DNA of 64,000 bases from Phenylobacterium sp. (GTDB taxonomy: Bacteria > Pseudomonadota > Alphaproteobacteria > Caulobacterales > Caulobacteraceae). Shown here piece after piece: positions 1-10,138 of this stretch. Each line of letters begins with the position of its first letter. Position 1 is the first letter of the stretch. The stretch covers positions 1 through 64,000 of the forward strand of contig NZ_PNLB01000015.1 in assembly GCF_013822795.1 (NCBI RefSeq), in the 5' to 3' direction. The notes under the pieces were generated by a model that was given only the letters and a program-made list of their open reading frames with translations, ran no database searches and was not told where the DNA came from. The position numbers were made by a program, and so were the translations under genes.

Positions 1-127
1 CCGCGGCCTGGAACACCAGCTCCATGAACGGCAGCTCGAACAGGCCTTCGACCTCGGCCAGCGTCCAGTCGTGACGCGGCTCTGCGGGATCGACAGGACG
101 GAAACCTTGAGCGATTGGAGCGTTCAT
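1..127 (-). CDS. bioB: Biotin synthase BioB, N-terminal 42 residues (partial)
   Basis: This is the start of a gene that runs off the left edge. It begins with ATG at 127, preceded by a good ribosome-binding site (GAGGAAGG). The product starts MNAPIAQGFRPVDPAEPR and continues with the HDWTLAEVEGLFELPF stretch typical of the BioB N-terminus. The radical-SAM cysteine motif lies outside the window, so identification rests on the N-terminal signature alone. The known family reaction is sulfur insertion into dethiobiotin, the last step of biotin synthesis. It is transcribed away from the CYTH gene across an 87-bp gap. Confidence 0.8.
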   Translation of the reverse strand, partial: MNAPIAQGFRPVDPAEPRHDWTLAEVEGLFELPFMELVFQAA

Positions 128-214
128 GGTGAAGCCTTCCTCATACGAACGGGCGCCGATGTCGGCCGCCTGCGCAAGGCCGGCGAACCCCCCGGGGTCA
201 GGAGCGTGTAGCGC

Positions 215-1696
215 ATGAGCGCGGGGCAAGACGAGATCGAGTTGAAATTCCTCTGCGAGCCAGCCGACCTGGCCGTCGTGCTCGCCGCTGCGCCGCCCGG
301 CGAAACCCATGAAAAGGCTCTGGTTTCCACCTACTACGACACGCCGCAGGGCGATCTGCGCAAGGCGCGGATTTCGCTGCGCATCCGCGAGGGCGGCGGC
401 AAGCGGGTGCAGACGCTCAAGCGCGGCGACGGATTTGCCCGCCAAGAACACGAGCAGGCGATCACCACCGACGGCCTCGATTTCGACTTCCCGGCGCTGA
501 AGGCCGCCTTGCCGCCGGCCAAGCGCAAGACGCTGTCGCCGATCTTCACCGTGCGGGTCGTGCGCCGCCAGCGGACCTTCGAGTTCGGCGGCGCTTCGAT
601 CGAACTGGCCGTCGACGAGGGCGAAGTGCAGGCCGGCGAGCGCGCCCGCCGCATCAGCGAGGTCGAACTGGAGTTGAAGGATGGCGACTGCCGGCCGATG
701 TTCGACCTGGCCCGGCAGTTGTCCAGGACCGCGCCGCTATACCTGTCGTTCGACGGCAAGGCGACCCAGGGCCAGGGACTGATCGACGGGTCGGACCGCT
801 CGCCGCGCCGCCACGACAAGGCCCCGCTGGCCCGCGACCTGACCGCGGCCGGCGCCTTCCAGGCCATCGCCCGCAACACCCTGGTGCAGATCGCCGCCAA
901 CGGCGTTGTGCTGCGCGAGGCCGACAGCGTCGAGGCCGTGCACCAGCTGCGCGTCGCCGTCCGCCGCCTGCGCAGCGCGATCTCGACCTTCTCCGACATC
1001 GCCGACGACGATCACGCCGAGGCGATCAAGGCCGAGTTGAAATGGCTGGCCGGCGCCTGCAACGAGGCGCGCGACCTCGACGTCTTCGCCGAGAGCGCCG
1101 GAGCGCTGATCGACTCCGCCCTCGATCTGTCGGCCCTGGCGCCGGTGGTCGAGGCCGCCCGCGCCCGCGCCCACGCCAAGGCCTGCGCGGCCGTCGCTTC
1201 CGGGCGCTTCCGTGACCTGGTGCTCGACACCACCGCCTGGATCGAGACCGGCGCCTGGCTGACGATGGGCGGCAAGGCCCACGCCAAGCGCCGCGACATG
1301 GCCGCCGACCGCTTCGCCGCCAAGGCGCTGGAACGCCGCTGCAAGCGCCTGCTGAAGCTCGCCGCCGACCTCAAGGGCGTCGACGACGCGGCCCGTCACG
1401 AGGCCCGCATCGCGGCCAAGAAGCTGCGCTATGCAGCCGAGGCCTTCGCCCCGCTGTTCGACGCCGACGCCAAGCCGTTCATCAAGTCGCTCAAGCAGCT
1501 CCAAGAGGAGCTCGGGGCCTTGAACGACGCCGCCGTCGCCGCCGAGCTCGTGGAGCGTTTGCGCCTCAAGGGCGCGGCGTTGGCCGCGGCGCGCATGCTG
1601 TTGACCGCGCGCGAGGCCGCCAAGTCCAAGAGCATCAAGGGCGCAGCCAAGGCCATGGACCAGCTGGCGGCCGGCCCGACTTTCTGGATCATATAA
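215..1696 (+). CDS. CYTH-CHAD domain protein (inorganic triphosphatase-like)
   Basis: A 493-residue protein with two domains. The N-terminal ~200 residues form a CYTH triphosphate tunnel fold: the metal-binding ExExK motif is at residues 7-11 (EIELK), and charged beta strands follow. From about residue 215 there is a CHAD domain, helical and rich in conserved His/Arg/Lys (HQLRVAVRRLRS, and later HEARIAAKKLRYA), which in known cases binds polyphosphate. The E. coli relative YgiF hydrolyses inorganic triphosphate, so a polyphosphate-linked triphosphatase is the likely activity. The start follows a CAGGAG site. Its stop codon overlaps the palindrome in front of ahcY. Confidence 0.85.
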   Translation: MSAGQDEIELKFLCEPADLAVVLAAAPPGETHEKALVSTYYDTPQGDLRKARISLRIREGGGKRVQTLKRGDGFARQEHEQAITTDGLDFDFPALKAALPPAKRKTLSPIFTVRVVRRQRTFEFGGASIELAVDEGEVQAGERARRISEVELELKDGDCRPMFDLARQLSRTAPLYLSFDGKATQGQGLIDGSDRSPRRHDKAPLARDLTAAGAFQAIARNTLVQIAANGVVLREADSVEAVHQLRVAVRRLRSAISTFSDIADDDHAEAIKAELKWLAGACNEARDLDVFAESAGALIDSALDLSALAPVVEAARARAHAKACAAVASGRFRDLVLDTTAWIETGAWLTMGGKAHAKRRDMAADRFAAKALERRCKRLLKLAADLKGVDDAARHEARIAAKKLRYAAEAFAPLFDADAKPFIKSLKQLQEELGALNDAAVAAELVERLRLKGAALAAARMLLTAREAAKSKSIKGAAKAMDQLAAGPTFWII

Positions 1697-1708
1697 AGGT
1701 TTCTTTAT
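1693..1708. promoter_or_regulatory. Inverted repeat ahead of ahcY (possible SahR-type operator)
   Basis: ATAAAG-GTTT-CTTTAT: perfect 6-bp arms around 4 bp, overlapping the stop codon of the CYTH gene and 70 bp upstream of the ahcY start. The AT-rich patch stands out in GC-rich sequence. Dyads of this general form are operators for ArsR-family regulators of S-adenosylhomocysteine recycling (SahR) in proteobacteria. That assignment is inferred from position and form; no regulator gene is adjacent. Confidence 0.45.
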
Positions 1709-1778
1709 GTGATTTCTTGCCGATATGGCGGCCGGCGGCTATAGAGCCGACAATCACCCTCTCCGACAGGACCGCCCG

Positions 1779-3170
<1,392 letters not shown>

Positions 3171-3180
3171 GACGTCGGCG

Positions 3181-3212
3181 CCCGGTCTTCGGCCCCTCGG
3201 CCGAAGACCGGG
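3181..3212. terminator. Strong hairpin between convergent ahcY and dioxygenase genes
   Basis: Perfect 14-bp arms (3181-3194 and 3199-3212) with a CCTC loop, lying in the 49-bp gap between two converging stop codons. There is no clear T tract on either side, so it may act as a bidirectional transcription barrier or 3'-end stabiliser. Confidence 0.6.
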
Positions 3213-3219
3213 ACGCTAA

Positions 3220-4122
3220 CTACTCCGCCGCAATCGCCGCCGTCGGCAGCGGCGAAATCGTGCGGCTCGGACGCCCGTCGACCGAGACCGGAACGTCGCC
3301 GTTGAGGGTGACGCGGCGCATGACGCGGTGCTGGTCGCCGTAGTCGTCGACGGCGTAGTGCTGGGTCGCCCGGTTATCCCAGATCACCACGTCGCCCGCC
3401 CGCCAGCGCCAGCGGACCGTGTTCTCCAGCCGGGTCACGTGCTCCTGCAGGGTGTCGTAGATCCGCCGCGAGTCGGCGCTCGACAGCCCCACCAGCGACT
3501 TCACGAACTGCCCCAGCACCAGGCTCCGCTCGCCGGTCACCGGATGCACGCGCACGACCGGATGCTCGGTCTCGTAGACCGTCGAGGCGAACACGTTGCG
3601 ATGGCGCTCGATCTGGTCGCGGGTCGCGGCCGGCTTGGCCGCCGCATAGTCGTAGGCGTTGGTGTGCAGCGCCCAGAGCTTGTCGGCCAGCTCGCGCAGA
3701 TGATCGGGCAGTCGGGCGTAGGCTTCGGCGGTGTTGGCCCAGACGGTGTCGCCGCCCGAGGCGGTCGAGACCACCGCGCGCAGGATCGAGGCCTTCGGAT
3801 AGGCCGGCACGAAGGTCACATCGGTGTGCCAGGCGTTGGCCCGGCCGCCGCGGTGGGAGTCGAGCTCCAGCAGGTAGCTGCTGCCGTTGGCCACCGGCAC
3901 GGTCGGATGGGCGACCGGCTCACCCAGGCGGGCGGCGAAGGCCTCCTGCGAGGCGTCGTCCAGGTGGCCCTGGTCGCGGAAGAACAGCACCTTGTACCTG
4001 TGCAGCGCCTCGTCGATCGCCGCGACCGTGGCGGCGGGCAGGTCGGCCGAGAGCGTGACGCCGGCGATTTCGGCGCCGATGCGGCCGGCGACGGGGCGGA
4101 TGTCGAGTTCATAGTTGCTCAT
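3220..4122 (-). CDS. TauD/TfdA-family 2-oxoglutarate dioxygenase (probable sulfonate or sulfate-ester cleavage)
   Basis: A 300-residue Fe(II)/2-oxoglutarate dioxygenase. The iron ligands are visible: H99 and D101 in WHTDVTF, and distal H255 in ATQHYAVDD; the arginine-rich HRVMRRVTL segment supplies the 2-oxoglutarate anchor. TauD relatives hydroxylate taurine, alkylsulfonates or alkyl sulfates so that sulfite or sulfate is released; substrate cannot be told from sequence. The ATG at 4122 follows an AGGAGA site. It is the last gene of the TonB receptor-transporter-dioxygenase operon, 32 bp after the transporter and facing ssuD across a divergent promoter. That context favours an organosulfur substrate. 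Confidence 0.88.
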   Translation of the reverse strand: MSNYELDIRPVAGRIGAEIAGVTLSADLPAATVAAIDEALHRYKVLFFRDQGHLDDASQEAFAARLGEPVAHPTVPVANGSSYLLELDSHRGGRANAWHTDVTFVPAYPKASILRAVVSTASGGDTVWANTAEAYARLPDHLRELADKLWALHTNAYDYAAAKPAATRDQIERHRNVFASTVYETEHPVVRVHPVTGERSLVLGQFVKSLVGLSSADSRRIYDTLQEHVTRLENTVRWRWRAGDVVIWDNRATQHYAVDDYGDQHRVMRRVTLNGDVPVSVDGRPSRTISPLPTAAIAAE

Positions 4123-4154
4123 CTGAAGGGTCTCCTCGAGGCTTGAGCGAAAAA

Positions 4155-5534
4155 TCATTCGGCGGGGACCGCCGCGGCGTCGCGGCTGTCCAGTTGGCGG
4201 CGGATGTCGGCGTGGCCGGCGGCGTCGAGCGAGAAGCCCGAGATCAGCCAGGCTGAGGCCAGGTGAGCGAGAGCCGGGCCGAGCGCGAAGACCAGCTTCA
4301 GGCCCAGCAGCGCCTCCGGCGCATTGACCGCGCCGGGCTTGAAGCCCAGCAGCCCGACCAGAGGCAGGGCCACGCCGACTGCGACGGCGGTGGCGGCCTT
4401 GCCGGTCAGGCTGAAGATCGAGAACAGCAACCCAGTGCGGTCCTCGCCGCTCTCCAGCCGCTGCTTGTCGGCGATGTCGGCGACCATCGAGCGCAGCATC
4501 AGATTGCCCGAGCCCTGGGCCAGGCCCTGGGCGATGGTCAGGCCGACCAGCAACGGCAGGGCGCCGGGGACGACGAACAGCAGGGCGAGGTTGATCGCCA
4601 CCTGCACCAGCTCGCCGGCGATCGCCGCGCGAGACTTGCCGAGCCGGTAGCCGATCCGCAGCCAGATCGGCCCGGCGAACACGCCGAACACGAACTGCAG
4701 CAGGAACAGGCCCGCGGCCAGGTCCGGGCGGCCCATATAGGCGGCGACGAAGAACACGAAGAGCGACGAGCGGATCAGCTGGCCGAGGGTGACCGCGAAG
4801 TCCGATGTCAGCACCTTGCGCAGCAACGGGTCGCGGGCGGCGACCGCCAGGTCGCGGCGCAGGGTCGAGCGGGCAGGGCTCGGCGGCGGGGCCGGCGGCT
4901 CCTTCACCAGCGCCAGGGCCGCGATCAGGGTCGGGACGAAGGTGGCCAGGATGAACCCGCCCATCGCCGCCACCTTCAGCCCCGGATCGGCGGGCAGGCC
5001 GGCGCGGGCGCCGATCTGGTCGAGCACGGCCGGCAGGATCAGCACCAGAAGCAGGCCGCCGGCGGTCGCCACCTGGAAGTAGGTCTGCACCCGGCTGCGC
5101 TCGTGATACTGCGCCGCCAGCTGCCCGGCCCAGGCCGAGACCGGGATCTGGATCATCGTCCAGCCCACGTAGAACACCACCAGCCAGACGCTCAGCCAGG
5201 CTGCGCCGGGCCGCTCCACCCCGAACAGGCGCGGGGCGAAGATCGCCGCCGTCGCCAGCGCGAACAGCGGCGCGCCGGCCGCGATCCACGGCTTGCGACG
5301 CCCGAACCGGCTGCGGGTGCGGTCCGACAGCACCCCGACCAACGGGTCGGTGACCGCGTCCCACGCCCGGCTGAGCATGAAGATCAGCCCGACGGCGCCC
5401 AGTCCCAGCCCCAGATCCTGGGCGTAGTAGGGCGGCAGATAGACCGCCAGCGGCAGGCCCGCCCCGGCCAACGGGATCGCCAGGGCGGCGAACACCGCCA
5501 GCCGCCAGGCGGGAAGACGAGCCGGAGCGGTCAT
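4155..5534 (-). CDS. GPH/MelB-like major facilitator transporter
   Basis: A 459-residue inner-membrane protein with about 12 hydrophobic helices. The cytoplasmic loop SDRTRSRFGRRKPWI and the nearby WDAVTDPLVG are signatures of the glycoside-pentoside-hexuronide:cation symporter family. It starts only 14 bp after the receptor gene, with a GGGAGG site before the ATG, so the two are surely co-transcribed. In this setting it is the likely inner-membrane step for a substrate imported by the receptor and cleaved by the dioxygenase. Whether that substrate is a sulfonate, a sulfated sugar or something else cannot be read from the sequence. Confidence 0.85.
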   Translation of the reverse strand: MTAPARLPAWRLAVFAALAIPLAGAGLPLAVYLPPYYAQDLGLGLGAVGLIFMLSRAWDAVTDPLVGVLSDRTRSRFGRRKPWIAAGAPLFALATAAIFAPRLFGVERPGAAWLSVWLVVFYVGWTMIQIPVSAWAGQLAAQYHERSRVQTYFQVATAGGLLLVLILPAVLDQIGARAGLPADPGLKVAAMGGFILATFVPTLIAALALVKEPPAPPPSPARSTLRRDLAVAARDPLLRKVLTSDFAVTLGQLIRSSLFVFFVAAYMGRPDLAAGLFLLQFVFGVFAGPIWLRIGYRLGKSRAAIAGELVQVAINLALLFVVPGALPLLVGLTIAQGLAQGSGNLMLRSMVADIADKQRLESGEDRTGLLFSIFSLTGKAATAVAVGVALPLVGLLGFKPGAVNAPEALLGLKLVFALGPALAHLASAWLISGFSLDAAGHADIRRQLDSRDAAAVPAE

Positions 5535-5548
5535 CGCGCGCCCTCCCC

Positions 5549-7858
5549 TCAGTAGCGGCCGGTCACGGTGAGGCCGAACGTGCGCGGCTCACCGAGAATG
5601 GCGATGTAGGGGGTGTTGGCCGAGGCGTTGCCGAACGCCGCCGCGTACTCCTGGTCGAACAGGTTCTTCGCCCAGATGTTGCCCGACCAGCGGCCCGACG
5701 CGTCCTTCACCCCGATCCCGGCGTGGGTCAGGCCATAGGCGTCCTGGCGGCCGTACTGCGAAAGCGAGTGCTGGAAGGTCGAGCTGCGCCAGGTCTGGTT
5801 GGCGTAGGCGAACAGCACCAGGTCGCCGGTCAGCGGGGCCTCGTAGTTGACGCTGACCTGGCCGGTGAACTTCGGCGCGAACGGCACGCGGGTGTCGGAC
5901 AGGTCGACGAAGGCCGGGCCGCCGGCATAGCCGTACTCCACCGGCACCGGGGCGTTGGTGTAGGACTCATAGCGCGCGTCGCTGAACGCGGCGCTGGCCG
6001 ACACCCGCCAGGCCTCGGTCAGCTGCGCCTGGCCCTCGACCTCGACCCCGCGCAGCCGCACCTTGCCGACATTGGACAGGTACGAGCGGGCGGTGGTTCC
6101 GACCTGGCTGGTCAGCGTCGCCTGATAGTCGGTGATGTCGTTCCAGTAGAGGTTGCCGTTGAGGATCGCCCGGCCGCCGAGCCAGGTGGTCTTCAGGCCC
6201 AGTTCGTAGTCGATCGACTTCTCCGGCGAGATGATGATCGGGTCGCCCGGACGCGCGCCCAGATTGGCCGCGCCGGACTTCTCGCCGTAGCTGACGCTGG
6301 CATAGGCCAGGACGTCGTCGGTCAGCTTGTAGGACGGGTTGATCAGCCAGGAGAACGACCCGGAGTCCTTCTGGCCCTCGACCAGGAACGGCGCGCCGGC
6401 CACCGCCGCACGGAACGGCGCATAGGGCGCCAGCGCCCCGGTCAGCGGGGTCCCGCCGAACGCCAGGCCTTGGTTCGAGGCCTCGCGCTCCTCGTAGGTG
6501 TAGCGCAGGCCCGCGGTCAGGCTGGCGCGGTCGTTGAACCGGTAGGTCCCCTGCCCGAACACCGCCGCGCTCTTGGTCTCCGCCTTGCCGATCTGCTGGG
6601 TCTCCAGCCCGTTCAGCACGAAACCGGGAACCGTCGGGCCCAGCAGGAAGGCGCTGGCGTCGTCGTAGAACAGGGTCCGGTAGTTGCTGGTGACGTCCTG
6701 CTTCAGCAGGTAGACGCCGAGCTGGTAGTCGAACGCTCCGTCGGTCGGCGAGGCCAGCCGCAGCTCCTGCGAATACTGGTCGACGTCGACGTCGTAGCCG
6801 GCCCGGAAGATCGAGAACGGCGTCAGGTCGCTGTCGTTCTGGGGCCGGAAGTACAGCCGCCGCCAGGCGGTGACCGAGGTCAGGGTGTGGCCGCCGAGCC
6901 GCCAGTCGAACTGGTTGGAGACCCCGTCGGTGCGCGAGACGATCTTGTCCTGGGTGTCGAGGTCGGCGTTGTCATAGACGTCGTAGCTCGGGACATAGCC
7001 GAAGGCGGTGCGCAGCTTGCGCTCCCAGCCGTTGCGCGGCGTGCCGTTGACGAAGGTCGTCGGGTCGCCGGCCGGCGGATAGAAGTTGTTGTACTCCTTG
7101 GTCTCGTAGTGCTCGGCGATCAGCCGGTTGGAGAAGCTCTCGCCTTCGAACAGCAGTTGGCCGCGCAGCGCCCAGCGGTCGTTGCCGAGATAGTCCTCGC
7201 CGTCGAACTTGTTGGTGATGTAGCCGCCGCCGAGGTCGCGATAGAAGGTCAGCCGCCCGGCCAGTTTGTCGCCGACGAGCGGCCCCGACACGTTGGCGCG
7301 CAGCTGATAGCGCTCGTTGTTGGCGATCGTGCCGCTGACCTGGGCCTCGGGCGTGAACGACGGCTTCTTGGTGGTGACGACCAGCGCGCCCAGCGTGGTG
7401 TTCTTGCCCAGCAGCGTGCCCTGCGGGCCGCGCGCCAGCTCGACACTTTCGAGGTCCACGAAGTCCAGCCACGAGAAGCCCGGGTGGGTGAAGAACACGT
7501 TGTCGACGATCAGGCCGACCCCGGCCTCGGATCCGTCGCTGTTGGCGTTGCCGCCGACCCCGCGGATGGTCAGGGTCGAGACCCGGGTGTTCTGTTGCAG
7601 GGCGCCAAAGTTGGAGATCTTGGCGGCGTAGTCGGCGACCCGGTCCAGCCGCTCGGTCGCCAGGGTCTGGCCGGTCACGGCCGAGACCGTGATCGGCACG
7701 TCCTGCAGTTTTTCGGCCCGCCGGCGGACGGTGACCACCACTTCCTCGACGGCCGCATCGGCCGCGTCGTCGGCGAAGGCGGGCGGCGGCGCGCCGATCA
7801 GGATCGCCACGGTCGCGGCCGACAGGATCAGTTTCGATTTCAAGCTCAGTTCAGGCAC
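5549..7858 (-). CDS. TonB-dependent outer-membrane receptor
   Basis: A 769-residue outer-membrane protein. A signal peptide ends near AFADDAADA, followed by EEVVVTVRRRAEKLQDVPI and the plug domain (RVADYAAKISNF, later RGPQGTLLGKNTTLGALVV). A long beta-barrel ends in an aromatic residue (TVTGRY), as these receptors require. The start is GTG at 7858. It heads a tight operon with a GPH transporter and a TauD-type dioxygenase. Receptors of this subfamily import diverse small molecules using TonB energy; here the operon points to an organosulfur nutrient. Confidence 0.93.
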   Translation of the reverse strand: MPELSLKSKLILSAATVAILIGAPPPAFADDAADAAVEEVVVTVRRRAEKLQDVPITVSAVTGQTLATERLDRVADYAAKISNFGALQQNTRVSTLTIRGVGGNANSDGSEAGVGLIVDNVFFTHPGFSWLDFVDLESVELARGPQGTLLGKNTTLGALVVTTKKPSFTPEAQVSGTIANNERYQLRANVSGPLVGDKLAGRLTFYRDLGGGYITNKFDGEDYLGNDRWALRGQLLFEGESFSNRLIAEHYETKEYNNFYPPAGDPTTFVNGTPRNGWERKLRTAFGYVPSYDVYDNADLDTQDKIVSRTDGVSNQFDWRLGGHTLTSVTAWRRLYFRPQNDSDLTPFSIFRAGYDVDVDQYSQELRLASPTDGAFDYQLGVYLLKQDVTSNYRTLFYDDASAFLLGPTVPGFVLNGLETQQIGKAETKSAAVFGQGTYRFNDRASLTAGLRYTYEEREASNQGLAFGGTPLTGALAPYAPFRAAVAGAPFLVEGQKDSGSFSWLINPSYKLTDDVLAYASVSYGEKSGAANLGARPGDPIIISPEKSIDYELGLKTTWLGGRAILNGNLYWNDITDYQATLTSQVGTTARSYLSNVGKVRLRGVEVEGQAQLTEAWRVSASAAFSDARYESYTNAPVPVEYGYAGGPAFVDLSDTRVPFAPKFTGQVSVNYEAPLTGDLVLFAYANQTWRSSTFQHSLSQYGRQDAYGLTHAGIGVKDASGRWSGNIWAKNLFDQEYAAAFGNASANTPYIAILGEPRTFGLTVTGRY

Positions 7859-8218
7859 AGCTATCCCCGCGGAGGCGCGCAGCCGCGCCCCTGCCTCCAG
7901 ATGATGAAACAGGTGTCGAAACGCCGTTCGGCGTCATGTTGGGCGCTTGCGCGCCGGCGGTCGGAATGCGTCGCGTGGGCCCGTCGATCGGGCCCACGCT
8001 CCGCTATCGGTGCGACGTCAGAAGGGGAGGACGGACGTCACCTCTTATTCCTATGGATGAAATGGGATATGAGTCGCTGCAGTTTTTCTGGGGCGGCTTT
8101 CGACCCCGCTATTATTGGGAATCCTGGGGTTTCGCATGAGGATTTCTCGTAGTGCGATTAATCCCATGGAATATGTAGGAATATGGGTCCGCGCCACGTT
8201 GGCGCATAGGAGAGCCCC
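7859..8218. promoter_or_regulatory. 360-bp divergent control region of the sulfur genes, with GGAATATG repeats
   Basis: No convincing gene. Both the receptor operon (minus) and ssuD (plus) start from this region. It contains two perfect direct copies of GGAATATG at 8168-8175 and 8178-8185, exactly 10 bp apart (one helical turn), and a variant GGGATATG at 8064-8071. The region is more AT-rich than its surroundings. These repeats are reasonable candidate operators for an activator of sulfur-starvation genes, for example a CysB/Cbl-type LysR protein, though the regulator is not encoded nearby and the assignment is inference. Confidence 0.45.
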
Positions 8219-9367
8219 ATGTCCAAGTCCCCGCTCGACTTCCTCTGGTTTATCCCGTCGGCGGGCGACAACGCCTATCTGAGCCATCCGGAAACCGACC
8301 GCGCCCCGACCCCGCGCTACCTGCGTGAGATCGCCGTCGCCGCCGACCGGCTCGGCTATTCGGGCGTGCTGCTGCCGACCGGGGCCCACTGCACCGACGC
8401 CTGGATCACGGCGGCCTCGATCGCCCCGTTCACCGAGCGCCTGCGCCTGCTGGTCGCCGCGCGGCCCGGCCTGATCCATCCGTCCGAGGCGGTCCGCCAG
8501 GCCGCCGCCCTCGACCGCCTCACCGGCGGCCGGGCGCTGGTCAACATCGTCACCGGCGGCAGCCCCCAGGCCCTGGCCGCCGACGGCCTGTTCCTCGATC
8601 ACCACGAACGCTACGTCCAGACCGAGGAGTTCCTGAACATCTGGCGGCGGCTGGCCAACGGCGAGACCGTCACTCACCAGGGCAAGCACCTGTCGATCGA
8701 CAAGGGCCGGCTGCTGTTCCCGTTCGTGCAGGAGCCGCACGCCCCGATCTGGTTCGGCGGGTCCTCGGACATCGCCCGCGAGATCGCCGCCCAGCACGTC
8801 GACGTCTACCTGGCCTGGGGCGAGCCCCCGGCCCAGCTGAAGGAGGTCATCGACGACGTGCGCGAACGCGCCGCCAAGCGCGGCCGCAAGATCCGCTTTG
8901 GCATCCGCCTGCACATCATCGTCCGTGAGACCGAGGCCCAGGCCTGGGACGCCGCCAACGAGCTGATCAAGTACGTCACCGACGACGCCATCGAGGCCTT
9001 CCAGCGGGCGATGGCCAAGGGGTCGGACTCAGTCGGCCAGTCGCGGATGAGCGCCCTGCATGGCGGCAGCCGCGCCAACCTCGAAGTCAGCCCCAACCTG
9101 TGGGCCGGCATAGGCCTGGTGCGGACCGGGGCCGGCACCGCCCTGGTCGGTGACCCCGACACCATCGCCGAGCGGCTGGAGGAGTACGCCCAGCTCGGCG
9201 TCGATACGGTGATCGCCTCCGGCTATCCGCACCTGGAGGAAGCCTACCGCGTCGCCGAGTTGCTGTTCCCGAAGCTGAACCTCAAGCATCAGGTCGGCGA
9301 AACCGGCCTCAAGTTCCCGAACGTTTCGCCCTCGTTCGCCGCGCCGCCGCTGCGCGCCGCCTCTTAA
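8219..9367 (+). CDS. ssuD: FMNH2-dependent alkanesulfonate monooxygenase
   Basis: A 382-residue luciferase-fold flavin monooxygenase matching SsuD along its length: [16 protein letters not shown] at the N-terminus, then RARPGL-like active-site strand [24 protein letters not shown], and [15 protein letters not shown]. SsuD desulfonates C2-C10 alkanesulfonates to aldehyde and sulfite with FMNH2 and O2, supplying sulfur when sulfate is scarce. The start is preceded by AGGAGAG. No SsuE flavin reductase and no SsuABC permease are beside it. Its stop codon overlaps that of the converging TauE gene by 4 bp. Confidence 0.92.
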   Translation: MSKSPLDFLWFIPSAGDNAYLSHPETDRAPTPRYLREIAVAADRLGYSGVLLPTGAHCTDAWITAASIAPFTERLRLLVAARPGLIHPSEAVRQAAALDRLTGGRALVNIVTGGSPQALAADGLFLDHHERYVQTEEFLNIWRRLANGETVTHQGKHLSIDKGRLLFPFVQEPHAPIWFGGSSDIAREIAAQHVDVYLAWGEPPAQLKEVIDDVRERAAKRGRKIRFGIRLHIIVRETEAQAWDAANELIKYVTDDAIEAFQRAMAKGSDSVGQSRMSALHGGSRANLEVSPNLWAGIGLVRTGAGTALVGDPDTIAERLEEYAQLGVDTVIASGYPHLEEAYRVAELLFPKLNLKHQVGETGLKFPNVSPSFAAPPLRAAS

Positions 9368-10134
9368 CCCAGGCTGCGCCAGGCGACATAGGCGGCGGTC
9401 GCCAGCACCATCAGCGCAAAGGCCCGGCGGGCGATATCCGCCCTGCCGACCAGCCGCGCGGCGATCGGCCCGCCCGCCAGCGCCCCGACCGCGCCGCCGG
9501 CGACCAGGGCGGCGAACACCGGCCAGTCGACCAGCCCGGACGCCGCATAGCTGGCGCTGGTCGCCGCGCCGAACAGCACCACCGACACCAGCGAGCTGGC
9601 CGCGGCGTTGGCCAGCGTCATGCCCGTCGCCGCCATCAGCCCCGGCACGATCAGGAAACCGCCGCCGATCCCGAAGAAGCCGGCCGCCAGTCCAACGCCC
9701 AGACCCAGCGGCGCCAGCCTGCGAGTCAGGGCCGCGGTCAGTCTCACGCCCGGATCGCCGTCGGCGCGCTTGGGCGCCAGCATCGAGAGCCCGACGAGCG
9801 CCATGGCGCCGGCGAACCACAGGATCAGCTGCTGGCCGTCGATCATCTTGGCCAGCTGCGCGCCGGCCAGCGAGCCGGCCAGACCCGCGCCGCCGAACAC
9901 CAGGGCGCAGGGCCACTTCACGCGCCCGGCCTTGGCCTGGGCGGCGAGACCGACCAGGGCGTTGACCGCCACGGCGGCGGCGGAGGTGCCGATGGCGACA
10001 TGCGCGTCGCGCACCCCGACCACGTAAAGCAGCAGCGGCGTGGCCAGCACCGATCCGCCGCCGCCGAACACCGACAGCAGAAGGCCGATCAGCGCCCCGC
10101 CCGCCGCCGCGAGCGCCAGGCTCAACGGCTCCAT
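9364..10134 (-). CDS. TauE/SafE-family sulfite or organosulfur exporter
   Basis: A 256-residue membrane protein with about eight hydrophobic helices. The start [17 protein letters not shown] followed by [15 protein letters not shown] and later [13 protein letters not shown] are the repeated glycine motifs of the TauE/SafE family. Family members export sulfite or sulfoacetate. It begins 4 bp after the rhodanese gene and is the last gene of the arsR-rhodanese-tauE operon. Sulfite made by the neighbouring SsuD and TauD-like enzymes or by the persulfide dioxygenase is the obvious cargo. Confidence 0.85.
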   Translation of the reverse strand: MEPLSLALAAAGGALIGLLLSVFGGGGSVLATPLLLYVVGVRDAHVAIGTSAAAVAVNALVGLAAQAKAGRVKWPCALVFGGAGLAGSLAGAQLAKMIDGQQLILWFAGAMALVGLSMLAPKRADGDPGVRLTAALTRRLAPLGLGVGLAAGFFGIGGGFLIVPGLMAATGMTLANAAASSLVSVVLFGAATSASYAASGLVDWPVFAALVAGGAVGALAGGPIAARLVGRADIARRAFALMVLATAAYVAWRSLG

Positions 10135-10138
10135 GGCT

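Noticed and set aside
1725..1778. Upstream in-frame ATG for ahcY adding 18 residues
   Set aside because: Family alignment begins at MTDYVVKD and the added residues have no counterpart; the ribosome-binding site favours 1779.
3220..5364. A 714-residue apparent fusion of a transporter-region frame with the dioxygenase
   Set aside because: The first half is an out-of-frame reading of the GPH transporter; the real dioxygenase starts at 4122 with its own ribosome-binding site.
5723..8152. An 809-codon open frame on the plus strand opposite the TonB receptor
   Set aside because: It is a high-GC shadow of the receptor gene: composition is Arg/Gly/Val/Gln-rich with no domain, while the minus strand encodes a complete receptor. 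The same reasoning removes similar frames opposite ahcY, the receptors, heme and NRPS genes.
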